Below are positions 34,938 through 43,405 of a DNA stretch of 64,000 bases, piece after piece. Position 1 is the first letter of the stretch. Each line of letters begins with the position of its first letter. The stretch is from Marinospirillum sp035271045 (lineage in GTDB: Bacteria > Pseudomonadota > Gammaproteobacteria > Pseudomonadales > Halomonadaceae), in contig NZ_DATESC010000024.1 in the NCBI RefSeq assembly GCF_035271045.1, forward strand, positions 1 through 64,000. Direction: 5' to 3'. The position numbers and the translations under genes were made by a program. A model generated the notes under the pieces. It had not been told where the DNA came from and searched no databases. It saw only the letters and a program-made list of their open reading frames with translations.

Positions 34938-35888
34938 ATGTTTTTAAATGAATCGTTGGTTGCTGTTCCTCAAGGTGCAGAAGAAATTCGCATTAAGCTT
35001 CCTCACTTAGCATTAGCAGCGCTGGCTTGGGGTGATCCTAAAGGCAAGCCGTTATTAGCGTTGCACGGTTGGCTAGACAATGCCATGACTTTTGTAAAGC
35101 TCGCACCTGTTTTAGCCGCTGCTGGTTATCGTGTTGTTGCGATTGATTTTGTTGGGCACGGTTTTTCAGACTGGCGACCGGCAGGTCAAACCTACCTAAT
35201 GCTAGATAATTGCTTTGATGTGCAAGCCACGGTTATGGCGCTGGGTTGGAAGAAATTTACCCTAGTCGGGCATTCTATGGGTGCTGGTGTGGCTTCTTTA
35301 TTGGCAGGTGCTCACCCAGAAGTGGTAGAGAAATTAGTATTAATTGATGGTTTAGGCACTTTAACTACGCCAGATAAAGACGCTGCGGATCAGCTAGGTC
35401 AAGCTTTAGCACGTTGGATAGGTCATCAACAAAAAAGCCGTCATGCTGATGATAAAGATGCGGTATCTGCTTTTTCTGGCAGAATTTATGCTAGCGTTGC
35501 GGCGGCGGCTAAAGCACGTATGCAAGGTGTTGGTGCGGTTGATTACGCTGCTGCTTTGGTACTTTGCCAACGTGCTTTACAGTCCAATGATTTTGATCAA
35601 TCTAGTTCGGGTTGGTTTTGGCGCAGTGATTCCCGCTTACGCCATCCTTCACCTTTTCGTTTAACCGAAGCACAAAATTTATCTTTTATGGCAGCTATTC
35701 AAGCGCCTACGTTAATGATTGAAGGTGATAAAGGATTAATGGTTGAGCGTCCGGAAATAGCGACACGTTTGCAAGCGATAAAAAATGCGAAAAAATTAAC
35801 TTTGGCTGGTGGACACCATTTACATTTAGAAGAAGCCAGTTGCCAAGCTGTTACGGCTGCAATTTTGCATTTTTTAAGGAGTCATTAA
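34938..35888 (+). CDS. Alpha/beta hydrolase
   Basis: The 316-residue hydrolase shows LLALHGWLDNAMTFVKLAP for the oxyanion loop, IDFVGHGFSDWR, the nucleophile elbow LVGHSMGAGVASLLAG, and a C-terminal LAGGHHLHLEE with the catalytic His. This resembles the MhpC/serine-hydrolase group. No signal peptide is present. It lies between the AEC transporter and a patatin-like gene; the next start is one base after its stop, so translation is probably coupled. The substrate is unknown. Confidence 0.82.
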   Translation: MFLNESLVAVPQGAEEIRIKLPHLALAALAWGDPKGKPLLALHGWLDNAMTFVKLAPVLAAAGYRVVAIDFVGHGFSDWRPAGQTYLMLDNCFDVQATVMALGWKKFTLVGHSMGAGVASLLAGAHPEVVEKLVLIDGLGTLTTPDKDAADQLGQALARWIGHQQKSRHADDKDAVSAFSGRIYASVAAAAKARMQGVGAVDYAAALVLCQRALQSNDFDQSSSGWFWRSDSRLRHPSPFRLTEAQNLSFMAAIQAPTLMIEGDKGLMVERPEIATRLQAIKNAKKLTLAGGHHLHLEEASCQAVTAAILHFLRSH

Positions 35889-35889
35889 G

Positions 35890-36951
35890 GTGGTGGGTAT
35901 CTCAGGTGATAGCATATCAGGTGATAAGACAGTGTTTGACAAAGCTATGTGTGAGAACGCAATGATTCGTTCAATGCATAATAAACGTGTGGCGCTAGTA
36001 TTGGGTTCAGGTGGTGCTAGAGGCTATGCTCACATAGGTGTTATTGAAGAACTTGAAGCGAGAGGCTATGAAATTGTTGGTATTTCTGGCTGTTCAATGG
36101 GTGCTTTGATTGGTGGTCTTTATGCTGCAGGTAAGCTATCAGACTACAAAGAGTGGGTGATAAACCTTAATTACTTTGATCTATTTCGCTTGGTTGATGT
36201 GACTTGGAGTCCGATGGGCGCGATTAAAGGCGAAAAAGTCATGGATGTGATCGCCAGTATGCTAAATGGTCGCACGATTGAATCTTTGCCCATTCCTTTT
36301 ACTTCAGTTGCGACGGATTTAATTAATCAAAAAGAAGTTTGGTTTCAAGAAGGCTCATTAGAACAAGCGATTCGAGCTTCTGTTGCCGTACCTGGTGTTA
36401 TTACACCTGTGCAGCATCGAGGTCGTACCTTGGTTGATGGTGGATTATTAAATCCATTGCCGATTACACCGGCAGTTGCTTGGCACGCTGATTTAATTAT
36501 TGCCGTTAATGTGACGGCACAAACACCAAGCTCAACCCTTGATGAACTAATGCCGGATTGGAGTAATAAAAATAAAAAAGATACTGAGCCAACCGCAGTT
36601 GGTGAATGGATGCACCGAATTAAAGGCAAAGCGGGTGACTTATTAGGACGGCTTAATTTTTGGGAAGGCGAAGAAAATGAACCAATAGGTCAAGGTGAAG
36701 GGACGGATACTAATTGGGGTAAGCTCAACATTATTATTCAATCCTTTGAAACGACTCAAGCGGCTTTAGCTCAATATAAAATTGCGGGTTATCCACCCGA
36801 TATATTGATTGAAGTACCGCGCAGCGCTTGCAGCAGCTACGAGTTTCACCGAGCCAGTCAGTTAATTGAGTTGGGTCGCCGCTTAACTAAAAAGCAGCTA
36901 AATGAATGGGAGCAACTTAACCCATTTTTAAGTGGTGATTTGGATGGTTGA
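35890..36951 (+). CDS. Patatin-like phospholipase family protein (RssA/NTE type)
   Basis: The 353-residue protein carries the patatin domain: ALVLGSGGARGYAHIGVIE oxyanion loop, nucleophile Ser in GISGCSMGALIGGLYAAG, and catalytic Asp in VDGGLLNPLP. These proteins hydrolyse acyl chains from phospholipids or lysophospholipids. The start is GTG at 35890, eight bases after AAGGAG. The 35 residues before the patatin domain are not conserved, and internal ATGs at 35947 or 35962 are possible. It is the last gene of the AEC-hydrolase-patatin set. Confidence 0.85.
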   Translation: MVGISGDSISGDKTVFDKAMCENAMIRSMHNKRVALVLGSGGARGYAHIGVIEELEARGYEIVGISGCSMGALIGGLYAAGKLSDYKEWVINLNYFDLFRLVDVTWSPMGAIKGEKVMDVIASMLNGRTIESLPIPFTSVATDLINQKEVWFQEGSLEQAIRASVAVPGVITPVQHRGRTLVDGGLLNPLPITPAVAWHADLIIAVNVTAQTPSSTLDELMPDWSNKNKKDTEPTAVGEWMHRIKGKAGDLLGRLNFWEGEENEPIGQGEGTDTNWGKLNIIIQSFETTQAALAQYKIAGYPPDILIEVPRSACSSYEFHRASQLIELGRRLTKKQLNEWEQLNPFLSGDLDG

Positions 36952-37029
36952 GTGGTTATTAGCATAGCAGCAGGATTGCTTGTCACTGCTGCTGGGTATT
37001 ATTTGTTTGCTAGGCTAAATTTAGCGCTG

Positions 37030-37971
37030 CTAAGCCTCCTTACTAAGCCGTTCAATAATTGCTTCTAGCGGCACGCCTTTTTCTTTAATTAAAGCAACCA
37101 CTGCGGCAATGTCTTGTTCACGATTTAGCGCCATTGCTTGTTCAATGTCATCAATGAGCTGCAACGCTTGCCGTTTACTTAAATTACGCAGCAGATTGAT
37201 GCGGCTGTTTATCTGCATTGCCATTAAATCGGCTGTTAGGCTAGTAGAACTCATGGAAGGGACAGTTGCTTCAGTTAATGTTTCTGTTGATTCAGTTTTA
37301 CTCGATTCATCTAATTGGATTGTTGGCTTAGGTAAAGTTTTTGTTGCGGCAATGACTGCATTGGTTGTGTCGTTGATATTTTTTTTGTATTTGGATTTAC
37401 TTTCTAGTAATTCGGAGTAATGCGCTAAGGTAGGCATCATAAACTTTAAATGCTTTAAGACCATGTTTTCAATGCTTTTTATTTCTTGATGTTTGATATA
37501 GGTGCTAGGTTTACGCGCCTGAGACGCGAGCGCAACCATATTTTTAACCACTTCGCTGCGATGATCGGTTATGCCATCAACTGAGCGATTTTCTAGCACT
37601 TTTTCTTGTTCTTGTGATTTAAGCATACCCAGCCTTGATCTTAACGTTTTAACGCAACTTTGCACAATTCTGTCGTGATATTCGTCAACTGGTTCAGACA
37701 TTTGTGGTTTAGGTTGCGTTTCATCATCTAAGCTGTGGTTAATTTTACTGGCTTTTAGTTCTCTTTTTACATCGGCCATAAAGTTATCAATCGACTTACG
37801 ATCCGAGGGTGTTGAGCCGGTGTACATCGGCTTTGGCACCCCATCTATCAGCACTTTCAAATGATTGGTTTGTGTTTTTTCATAAGTAAAAGGCGTTTCC
37901 GTGCCCAAGAGGTCGGTTAAAAATTTAATTACACGTTTCTGGTATTTGCTATACATGGTTTGTCTAAACAT
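37030..37971 (-). CDS. Orphan protein with HicA/YcfA-like N-terminal region and helical C-terminus
   Basis: The protein has 313 residues. Residues about 10-75 (FTYEKTQTNHLKVLIDGVPK, then YTGSTPSDRKSIDNFMADVKREL) match the pattern of HicA-like small domains in phage and plasmid proteins, with a His in the NHLKV strand and the TPSDxRxxxNFxADVxR helix. The remaining 240 residues are hydrophilic, Lys/Ser/Thr-rich and probably helical, with no known domain. A strong AGGAGAGG precedes the ATG, so it is well translated. No antitoxin-like partner is adjacent. Its role is unknown; an RNA-binding function is a guess from the fold. Confidence 0.65.
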   Translation of the reverse strand: MFRQTMYSKYQKRVIKFLTDLLGTETPFTYEKTQTNHLKVLIDGVPKPMYTGSTPSDRKSIDNFMADVKRELKASKINHSLDDETQPKPQMSEPVDEYHDRIVQSCVKTLRSRLGMLKSQEQEKVLENRSVDGITDHRSEVVKNMVALASQARKPSTYIKHQEIKSIENMVLKHLKFMMPTLAHYSELLESKSKYKKNINDTTNAVIAATKTLPKPTIQLDESSKTESTETLTEATVPSMSSTSLTADLMAMQINSRINLLRNLSKRQALQLIDDIEQAMALNREQDIAAVVALIKEKGVPLEAIIERLSKEA

Positions 37972-38059
37972 TACGGCCTCTCCTGGCTATAAAAAATTCA
38001 TCCAAATGTTAGCATTAAAATAGAAGCAACGATTAGGATTTAGGTACTTGCATTTTTGT

Positions 38060-38071
38060 AAACGGTCGTTT
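38060..38071. promoter_or_regulatory. Palindromic operator AAACGGTCGTTT upstream of fadM
   Basis: Two 5-bp half-sites (AAACG/CGTTT) flank two bases. The right half overlaps a possible -35 box TTGAAT at 38070-38075, with TAGACT as -10 box 16 bp on. The identical 12-mer occurs in the etfD promoter at 46033. It resembles the AAAC-N4-GTTT core of PsrA fatty-acid regulator sites. Confidence 0.6.
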
Positions 38072-38143
38072 GAATTATTCCCTAAAAAGATTAGACTGAC
38101 TGGATTGTTTAATACCCGTTAATCTTTTTGTTAGGAATAAAAA

Positions 38144-38557
38144 ATGCAAACACGTACTCCGATAAAAGTTCGTGGCTATCACATTGATTTATACAGCCAT
38201 GTTAATAACGCCCGCTACCTAGAGTTTTTAGAAGAAGGCCGCTGGCATTTTTTAGAGCAGCAGCCAGAAATAGATTATTTAATGACTTCTGATTTAGGCA
38301 TGGCGGTGGTGAATATCAATATTAACTTTCGTCGTGGTGCTTTTATGGGCGAAGAATTAGAAGTGCTAACCAAACTGGCTAAAATTGGTAATAAAAGCGC
38401 ATTAATCCAGCAGCAAGTCGTGTTGAAAGGCACTGAAACAATCATTGTTGATGCGGATGTTACCTTTGTAGTCACCGATCAAAAAAACCAAAAAGCCGTG
38501 GTATTAGAAGGTAAGCTATTAGAATTGATGCGGCAGTGGCTAATCAGCGCTGAATAA
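38144..38557 (+). CDS. fadM: Long-chain acyl-CoA thioesterase FadM-like
   Basis: The 137-residue hotdog-fold enzyme hydrolyses long-chain acyl-CoA, a side route of fatty-acid oxidation. The start IKVRGYHIDLYSHVNNARYL and the segment VVNININFRRGAF closely match E. coli FadM. Asp in the HIDLYSHVNN motif is the conserved catalytic acid. TAGGA lies six bases before the ATG. The promoter region carries a palindrome shared with etfD, which suggests fatty-acid control. It is followed after 37 bp by cmk on the same strand. Confidence 0.85.
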   Translation: MQTRTPIKVRGYHIDLYSHVNNARYLEFLEEGRWHFLEQQPEIDYLMTSDLGMAVVNININFRRGAFMGEELEVLTKLAKIGNKSALIQQQVVLKGTETIIVDADVTFVVTDQKNQKAVVLEGKLLELMRQWLISAE

Positions 38558-38594
38558 TACTTAATGAGTGGTTTAAAATAGGGCGAGGTTTAAT

Positions 38595-39284
38595 GTGATG
38601 ATTATTACGGTAGACGGCCCCGGTGGGGCAGGCAAAGGCACGGTAAGTCTGCGATTGGCACGAGCTTTGGGCTGGTATTTGTTAGATTCTGGGGCGCTGT
38701 ATCGCCTAGTAGGTTTGGCTGCTGAGCAACAAAACGTGGCTTTAGACGATGAAGCTGGATTAAGCGTGATTGCTGAACAATTAGATGTGCAGTTTCTTGC
38801 TGATCAAAATGATTTAGTCAGCGTTATTTTAGCAGGTCAAGACGTTAGCCATGAGTTACGTACTGAACGCGTAGGTGGTTTGGCTTCAAAAATTGCGGTA
38901 TTAAATGGTGTACGCACTGCACTGCTGGTGCGTCAGCGAGCTTTTGCACAGCCGCCAGGTTTGATTTGCGATGGTCGAGATATGGGAACGGTAGTTTTTC
39001 CTGCTGCACCTTTAAAAATTTACTTAACCGCTAGTGCTGATGAGCGAGCCAAGCGTCGATTAGAGCAGTTGCAGTCTAAAGGTGTGGCTGCTAAACTGTG
39101 CGACCTTAAAAATGACATTTTAGAACGTGATGCGCGTGATATGAACCGCACTACTGCGCCGCTGAAACCTGCAGAAGACGCGTTGCAAGTAGACAGTACA
39201 GCACTAAGCATTACTGAAGTCGTTGATTTGATTCTTGCTGAGGCTAAACGCCGTGGCTTGATGCATGAAATATTGTATGTTTAA
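38595..39284 (+). CDS. cmk: Cytidylate kinase
   Basis: The 229-residue enzyme phosphorylates CMP and dCMP with ATP. Its P-loop is GPGGAGKGT at residues 8-16; most homologues have Ser at the third position. LLDSGALYRLVGLAAEQQ, CDGRDMGTVVFPAAPLKIYLTA and RDARDMNRTTAPLKPAEDAL are typical. The start is GTG at 38595 or ATG at 38598 behind GAGG. The usual neighbour rpsA follows after a long leader. Confidence 0.95.
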   Translation: MMIITVDGPGGAGKGTVSLRLARALGWYLLDSGALYRLVGLAAEQQNVALDDEAGLSVIAEQLDVQFLADQNDLVSVILAGQDVSHELRTERVGGLASKIAVLNGVRTALLVRQRAFAQPPGLICDGRDMGTVVFPAAPLKIYLTASADERAKRRLEQLQSKGVAAKLCDLKNDILERDARDMNRTTAPLKPAEDALQVDSTALSITEVVDLILAEAKRRGLMHEILYV

Positions 39285-39512
39285 ACCTTAGACTCCTCCA
39301 TTTAAGGCGGCTTTAATTAGCTGAAGTTGTTAGGAGGTAATGCAAGTCAGTGTCACAGTTTGCCAGAATCCACATTTGAAAGTTCTGTCAGGCTTAACCG
39401 GCGTTAACACACTTGTATGTGTATGAAAATAAACAGGCCCGCGTTTGCTGGTGGCGCGGAGGGCGGCAATTTCGCCGCATTATTAAAGACATTTAAATTG
39501 AGTAAATAATAC
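39285..39512 (+). promoter_or_regulatory. rpsA leader region with a possible leader ORF
   Basis: This 228-bp spacer contains TAGGAGG directly before an ATG at 39340 that opens a 28-codon frame ending at 39426. It also contains a GC-rich stem (GCGGC-AATTTC-GCCGC, around 39464-39479) close to the rpsA start. In E. coli the rpsA leader folds into stem-loops through which S1 represses its own translation; the same may hold here. Confidence 0.4.
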
Positions 39513-41186
39513 ATGACACAATCCTTTGCCGAACTCTTTGAAGAAAGCTTGCAGATAGTCAATATGGAAGTGGGCGCTATTATCAAGGCCACTATTGTTG
39601 ATGTTGATGGTGACTGGGTTACCGTAAATGCTGGCTTAAAGTCGGAAGGTGTTATTCATCGCAGTCAGTTTGAAAGCGATGAAGATCTAACTATCGGTTC
39701 ACAAGTGCTAGTAGCGCTAGAAACTGTTGAAGATGGTTTCGGTGAAACGCGTCTATCCCGTGAAAAAGCACGTCGTGCTGAATCTTGGATCGAGCTAGAA
39801 GCTGCTTTCGAGAAGAGCGAAATCGTCAAGGGTATTATCAATGGCAAGGTCAAGGGTGGCTTTACAGTTGATATCAATACCATCCGTGCTTTCTTGCCTG
39901 GTTCTTTGGTTGATGTACGTCCGGTACGTGACACTGCACACCTAGAATACAAAGAGCTAGATTTCAAAGTTATCAAGCTAGATGCTAAGCGTAATAACGT
40001 GGTTGTATCTCGTCGTGCGGTATTAGAAGCAGAAAACTCTGCAGAGCGCGAACAACTATTGGCTAACCTTGCTGAAGGTCAAGAAGTTAAAGGTATCGTT
40101 AAAAACCTTACTGATTACGGCGCATTTGTTGATCTTGGCGGCGTAGATGGTCTTCTACACATTACTGACATGGCTTGGAAGCGCATTAAGCATCCTTCTG
40201 AGATCGTTGCTGTTGGTGATGAAATTAATGTTAAAGTGCTTAAATTTGACCGTGAACGTAACCGCGTATCACTTGGTCTTAAGCAGTTAGGCGAAGATCC
40301 TTGGATTCAAATCAAGGCGCGTTACCCTGAGTCTTCAATCATTAAGGCACGTATCACTAACCTAACTGACTACGGTTGCTTCGCTGAGCTAGAAGAAGGC
40401 GTTGAAGGTTTAGTACACGTTTCTGAAATGGACTGGACTAATAAAAACGTTAATCCTAAGCAGGTTGTTAATTTAGGTGACGAAGTTGAAGTGATGATCC
40501 TAGACATCGACGAAGAACGTCGTCGTATTTCTCTAGGTATCAAACAGTGCCGTGCTAATCCTTGGGAAGAGTTCTCAAGCAAGTACAATAAAGGCGACAA
40601 AGTTTCTGGTGGCATCAAGTCCATCACAGATTTTGGTATCTTTGTTGGCTTGAACGGCGGCATTGACGGTTTAGTTCACCTATCTGACATTTCTTGGAAC
40701 GATACTGGCGAAGAAGCGGTTCGTAAGTTCAAGAAAGGCGAAGAAGTTGAAACAATCATTCTTTCGATTGATCCAGAGCGTGAGCGTATCTCGCTAGGTA
40801 TCAAGCAGTTAGAAAGCGATCCTTTCAACGAATACCTCGCCATTAACGACAAAGGTTCTGTTGTTAAAGGTATCGTTTCAGCCGTTGAAGCTAAAGAAGC
40901 TGTTGTTGACCTAACAGACGAAGTTCAGGCAACACTTAAAGCGTCTGAAATTAGCGCAGAGCGTGTAGAAGATGCACGTAATGCACTAAAAGAAGGCGAC
41001 GAAGTTGAAGCGCGTATTATCAATGTTGATCGTAAAAATCGTGTAATTAGCCTGTCTATTAAAGCTAAAGACAAAGTTGAAACTGAGCAAGCTGTTGCTA
41101 CTCAGCGTGAAGCGCAGGTTGATTTAGCAGGTCCTACCACCATTGGTGACTTGATTAAGCAAAAGATGGAAAAAAACCAAGACTAA
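39513..41186 (+). CDS. rpsA: 30S ribosomal protein S1
   Basis: The 557-residue protein brings mRNA to the ribosome. Six S1 (OB-fold) repeats can be followed, for example VKGIVKNLTDYGAFVDLGGV with DGLLHITDMAW, then VEGLVHVSEMDW and IDGLVHLSDISW. The first two repeats bind the ribosome and the rest bind RNA. Length matches the E. coli protein (557). There is no good Shine-Dalgarno before the ATG, as is usual for rpsA. A terminator follows at 41216. Confidence 0.98.
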   Translation: MTQSFAELFEESLQIVNMEVGAIIKATIVDVDGDWVTVNAGLKSEGVIHRSQFESDEDLTIGSQVLVALETVEDGFGETRLSREKARRAESWIELEAAFEKSEIVKGIINGKVKGGFTVDINTIRAFLPGSLVDVRPVRDTAHLEYKELDFKVIKLDAKRNNVVVSRRAVLEAENSAEREQLLANLAEGQEVKGIVKNLTDYGAFVDLGGVDGLLHITDMAWKRIKHPSEIVAVGDEINVKVLKFDRERNRVSLGLKQLGEDPWIQIKARYPESSIIKARITNLTDYGCFAELEEGVEGLVHVSEMDWTNKNVNPKQVVNLGDEVEVMILDIDEERRRISLGIKQCRANPWEEFSSKYNKGDKVSGGIKSITDFGIFVGLNGGIDGLVHLSDISWNDTGEEAVRKFKKGEEVETIILSIDPERERISLGIKQLESDPFNEYLAINDKGSVVKGIVSAVEAKEAVVDLTDEVQATLKASEISAERVEDARNALKEGDEVEARIINVDRKNRVISLSIKAKDKVETEQAVATQREAQVDLAGPTTIGDLIKQKMEKNQD

Positions 41187-41215
41187 TGTATTCTTGGTGA
41201 TTTAAATGTTGTAAT

Positions 41216-41244
41216 AAAATCCCTGCTTAGGCAGGGATTTTTTT
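41216..41244 (+). terminator. Rho-independent terminator of rpsA
   Basis: AAATCCCTGC-TTAG-GCAGGGATTT is a perfect 10-bp stem followed by a T-run. Confidence 0.93.
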
Positions 41245-41372
41245 GCTTGTATTTTAATTATTATTGGTTAATAGATATATTTTCAATGCGATTTTCATTG
41301 ATCGGTATTTATTATTGTGATTAAGTTAGACATGATGGTTAAAATATAAATAAAGCAAAGGAAGCCAAGCTT

Positions 41373-42578
41373 GTGATAGAAGAAAATTATTGTATTGCTT
41401 TACAGCCTATTTGTGACGCTGAAATGAATCATGTTGCAGATGAATTACTTTATCGTTCAAGTGTAACGGCAACTTTTGCTCAAATTGACAATCAGCTCAT
41501 GGCAACAGCAAGGGTTATTAACGCAACTTTTTTAGAAACAGGTTTAGAAAACTTAATTGGTAATCGTAAACTTTTTTTTAATGCCCCTAAAGAATGGATA
41601 CTTAAACCCGAATTATTGCCCCCTCATCCCGAACAAGTGGTGATTGAGGTGCTGGAAAGTGTGACAGGCGAGCCTGACATTGTTAATGCGCTTAAAAGAG
41701 TGCGTGAATTAGGTTATGACGTAGCACTTGATGATTTTATTCTTAGCGACCAAACCCGTCCGTTATTAGACGTAGCCAGCATTATTAAAGTGGATATTTT
41801 TGAGCCAGTATTAGAAGAAGACATTGCTGAATATAAGCGCCGTGGTATACGGTTATTAGCTGAAAAAGTTGAAGACTTAGAAACTTTTAACCGTTTTAAA
41901 GCAATAGGTTTTGAAATGTTTCAAGGTTATTTTTATGCGCGTCCTGAAGTACATAAAGAAACGTCGCGTAAGGGACGCGCTAATAATCACAGCGTACAGC
42001 TTCGCATTATTACAGAACTTCAGTCTGAGGAACCTAATTATCAATTATTAGAAAATTTAATTGCTCAAGATCCTCAGCTTACTTTTATGTTACTTAAATA
42101 TGTAAACTCAGCGGCTTTTCGTCGTCGTAATGAAATTACTACTATCCATCAAGCATTAAGCACGCTAGGTTTAGACCGAGTGCTGAGTATCGTTACCACG
42201 GTTATGTTGGCAAATAATGGTCCTGCGAGTCGTTTACTTTTACCTCAAGCCTTAATCCGTGCGCGGATGTGCGAACTGTTAGCAAAAGGTACAAGTGATT
42301 TAAACCCACGTTCTGCATTTATGCTGGGTTTGATGTCCATGATGGACTTATTGATGGCTATGGATATGACTGAGTTAATGGAACAAATGCCTTTAACGCA
42401 AGAAATTAAAGACGCTATTTTATCAAGCAAAGGGCGTTTAGGTAAGTTACTTAATTTAGTGATTGGTTTTGAACATGCACAGCTTGATGGTAAGTCACCC
42501 GCGTTAGTTGTTAAGTTAAATAGTGCTTGGCTTATAAGTCAACAGTGGTCTAATGAAGTGATGGGGCAAGTTAATTAG
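41373..42578 (+). CDS. EAL-HDOD (YuxH-type) signalling protein
   Basis: The 401-residue cytosolic protein has an EAL-like domain (residues about 5-200) followed by an HDOD domain (about 205-395, with QDPQLTFMLLKYVNSAAF). The EAL signature is altered: ADELLYR in place of EALLR, LDDFILSD in place of DDFGTG, and AEKVED near the end. It is therefore probably not an active cyclic-di-GMP phosphodiesterase, as in other YuxH-type proteins. HDOD domains take part in signalling and motility control. The start is GTG at 41373 behind AAGGA. It is a single gene with no operon partner. Confidence 0.85.
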   Translation: MIEENYCIALQPICDAEMNHVADELLYRSSVTATFAQIDNQLMATARVINATFLETGLENLIGNRKLFFNAPKEWILKPELLPPHPEQVVIEVLESVTGEPDIVNALKRVRELGYDVALDDFILSDQTRPLLDVASIIKVDIFEPVLEEDIAEYKRRGIRLLAEKVEDLETFNRFKAIGFEMFQGYFYARPEVHKETSRKGRANNHSVQLRIITELQSEEPNYQLLENLIAQDPQLTFMLLKYVNSAAFRRRNEITTIHQALSTLGLDRVLSIVTTVMLANNGPASRLLLPQALIRARMCELLAKGTSDLNPRSAFMLGLMSMMDLLMAMDMTELMEQMPLTQEIKDAILSSKGRLGKLLNLVIGFEHAQLDGKSPALVVKLNSAWLISQQWSNEVMGQVN

Positions 42579-42590
42579 TCAGTTTTTTAA

Positions 42591-42848
42591 TTAGCCCAAT
42601 TTTTTTAACCAATAGCGATATTGCTGCTGGGTTTCTTCTTGATGAACCAATGGGTGTTTTAAAAACTGGCTAAATTTAGGCACATCTTTGGTGGTTGCGG
42701 GGTCTGTTGCAATGAGTAACAGTATTTCCCCCACCTGCATTTCATTTAATTTGGTGTGCAGCAGCATAATGGGTTCAGGGCAGTAAAGTCCTGAAGTATC
42801 TAATAGTTGTTGATATTCAAACGTTAATTTATTCATTACTTTTCTCAT
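42591..42848 (-). CDS. tusA: Sulfurtransferase TusA family protein
   Basis: The 85-residue protein has the SirA/TusA fold with the active Cys in LDTSGLYCPEPIMLLHTKL and the acidic LLLIATDPATTKDVPKF strand. TusA passes persulfide sulfur from IscS towards 2-thiouridine formation in tRNA and other pathways. The start may be ATG 42848 or, closer to family length, ATG 42836. It lies behind uspA on the same strand, with a hairpin between them. Confidence 0.88.
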   Translation of the reverse strand: MRKVMNKLTFEYQQLLDTSGLYCPEPIMLLHTKLNEMQVGEILLLIATDPATTKDVPKFSQFLKHPLVHQEETQQQYRYWLKKLG

Positions 42849-42873
42849 AAAACTGCGGCTTTATAAGCCGCAG
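42849..42873 (-). terminator. Hairpin between uspA and tusA (terminator or attenuator)
   Basis: CTGCGGCTT-TAT-AAGCCGCAG is a perfect 9-bp stem. On the minus strand four T follow. It lies 31 bp past the uspA stop and overlaps the tusA leader, so it may end uspA transcripts or partly let them through to tusA. Confidence 0.65.
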
Positions 42874-42903
42874 GTGTTAAACTTTAAACGTTTTAAATTA
42901 AAC

Positions 42904-43350
42904 TTAGCTTTTTTTACCGACTCTAACGGCTAATACGTCACAAGGTGCGCCGTGTAACACACCGCTTGATACTGAACCAAGCAGTAATTGAAAGCCGTGA
43001 CGACCATGACTACCAACTACAATTAGGTCAACGCCTTTTTCGTTGGCTAAACGGTGTGTTTCAGTATCTGGCATACCTACTAAAATGTATTGATTTTCTT
43101 TAGGAATATCAATACCTTCCAGAAGTTCTTGCAGGCGTAATCGTGCATGAGCATCCAGTTGATCTTGAATGCTGGTTAGATCCATTGGAATGTCACCACC
43201 ATAAGCAAAACCAAGCGGTTCAAGGGTGTGAACAACGGATAATTTGGCGTGCTGATTACGAGCAGCAATTTCTTTAGCTTGTAACAGCACTTTGCGTGAT
43301 TCTTCAGATAAGTCGATGGCGACTAAAATATTTTTGTACGCATTACTCAT
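42904..43350 (-). CDS. Universal stress protein A family protein
   Basis: The 148-residue single-domain Usp begins MSNAYKNILVAIDLSEESRK. The ATP-binding motif GSHGRHGFQLLLGSVSSGVL near residues 113-132 has the G-2X-G-9X-G-S pattern of nucleotide-binding Usps. Such proteins accumulate under starvation and stress. AGGAAAACT precedes the ATG. It faces an unknown membrane protein gene across 55 bp. Confidence 0.88.
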   Translation of the reverse strand: MSNAYKNILVAIDLSEESRKVLLQAKEIAARNQHAKLSVVHTLEPLGFAYGGDIPMDLTSIQDQLDAHARLRLQELLEGIDIPKENQYILVGMPDTETHRLANEKGVDLIVVGSHGRHGFQLLLGSVSSGVLHGAPCDVLAVRVGKKS

Positions 43351-43405
43351 AGTAGTTTTCCTGTTGCTGAGTCATTTGCTTTACTATAAACCAAATATGT
43401 AGGGG

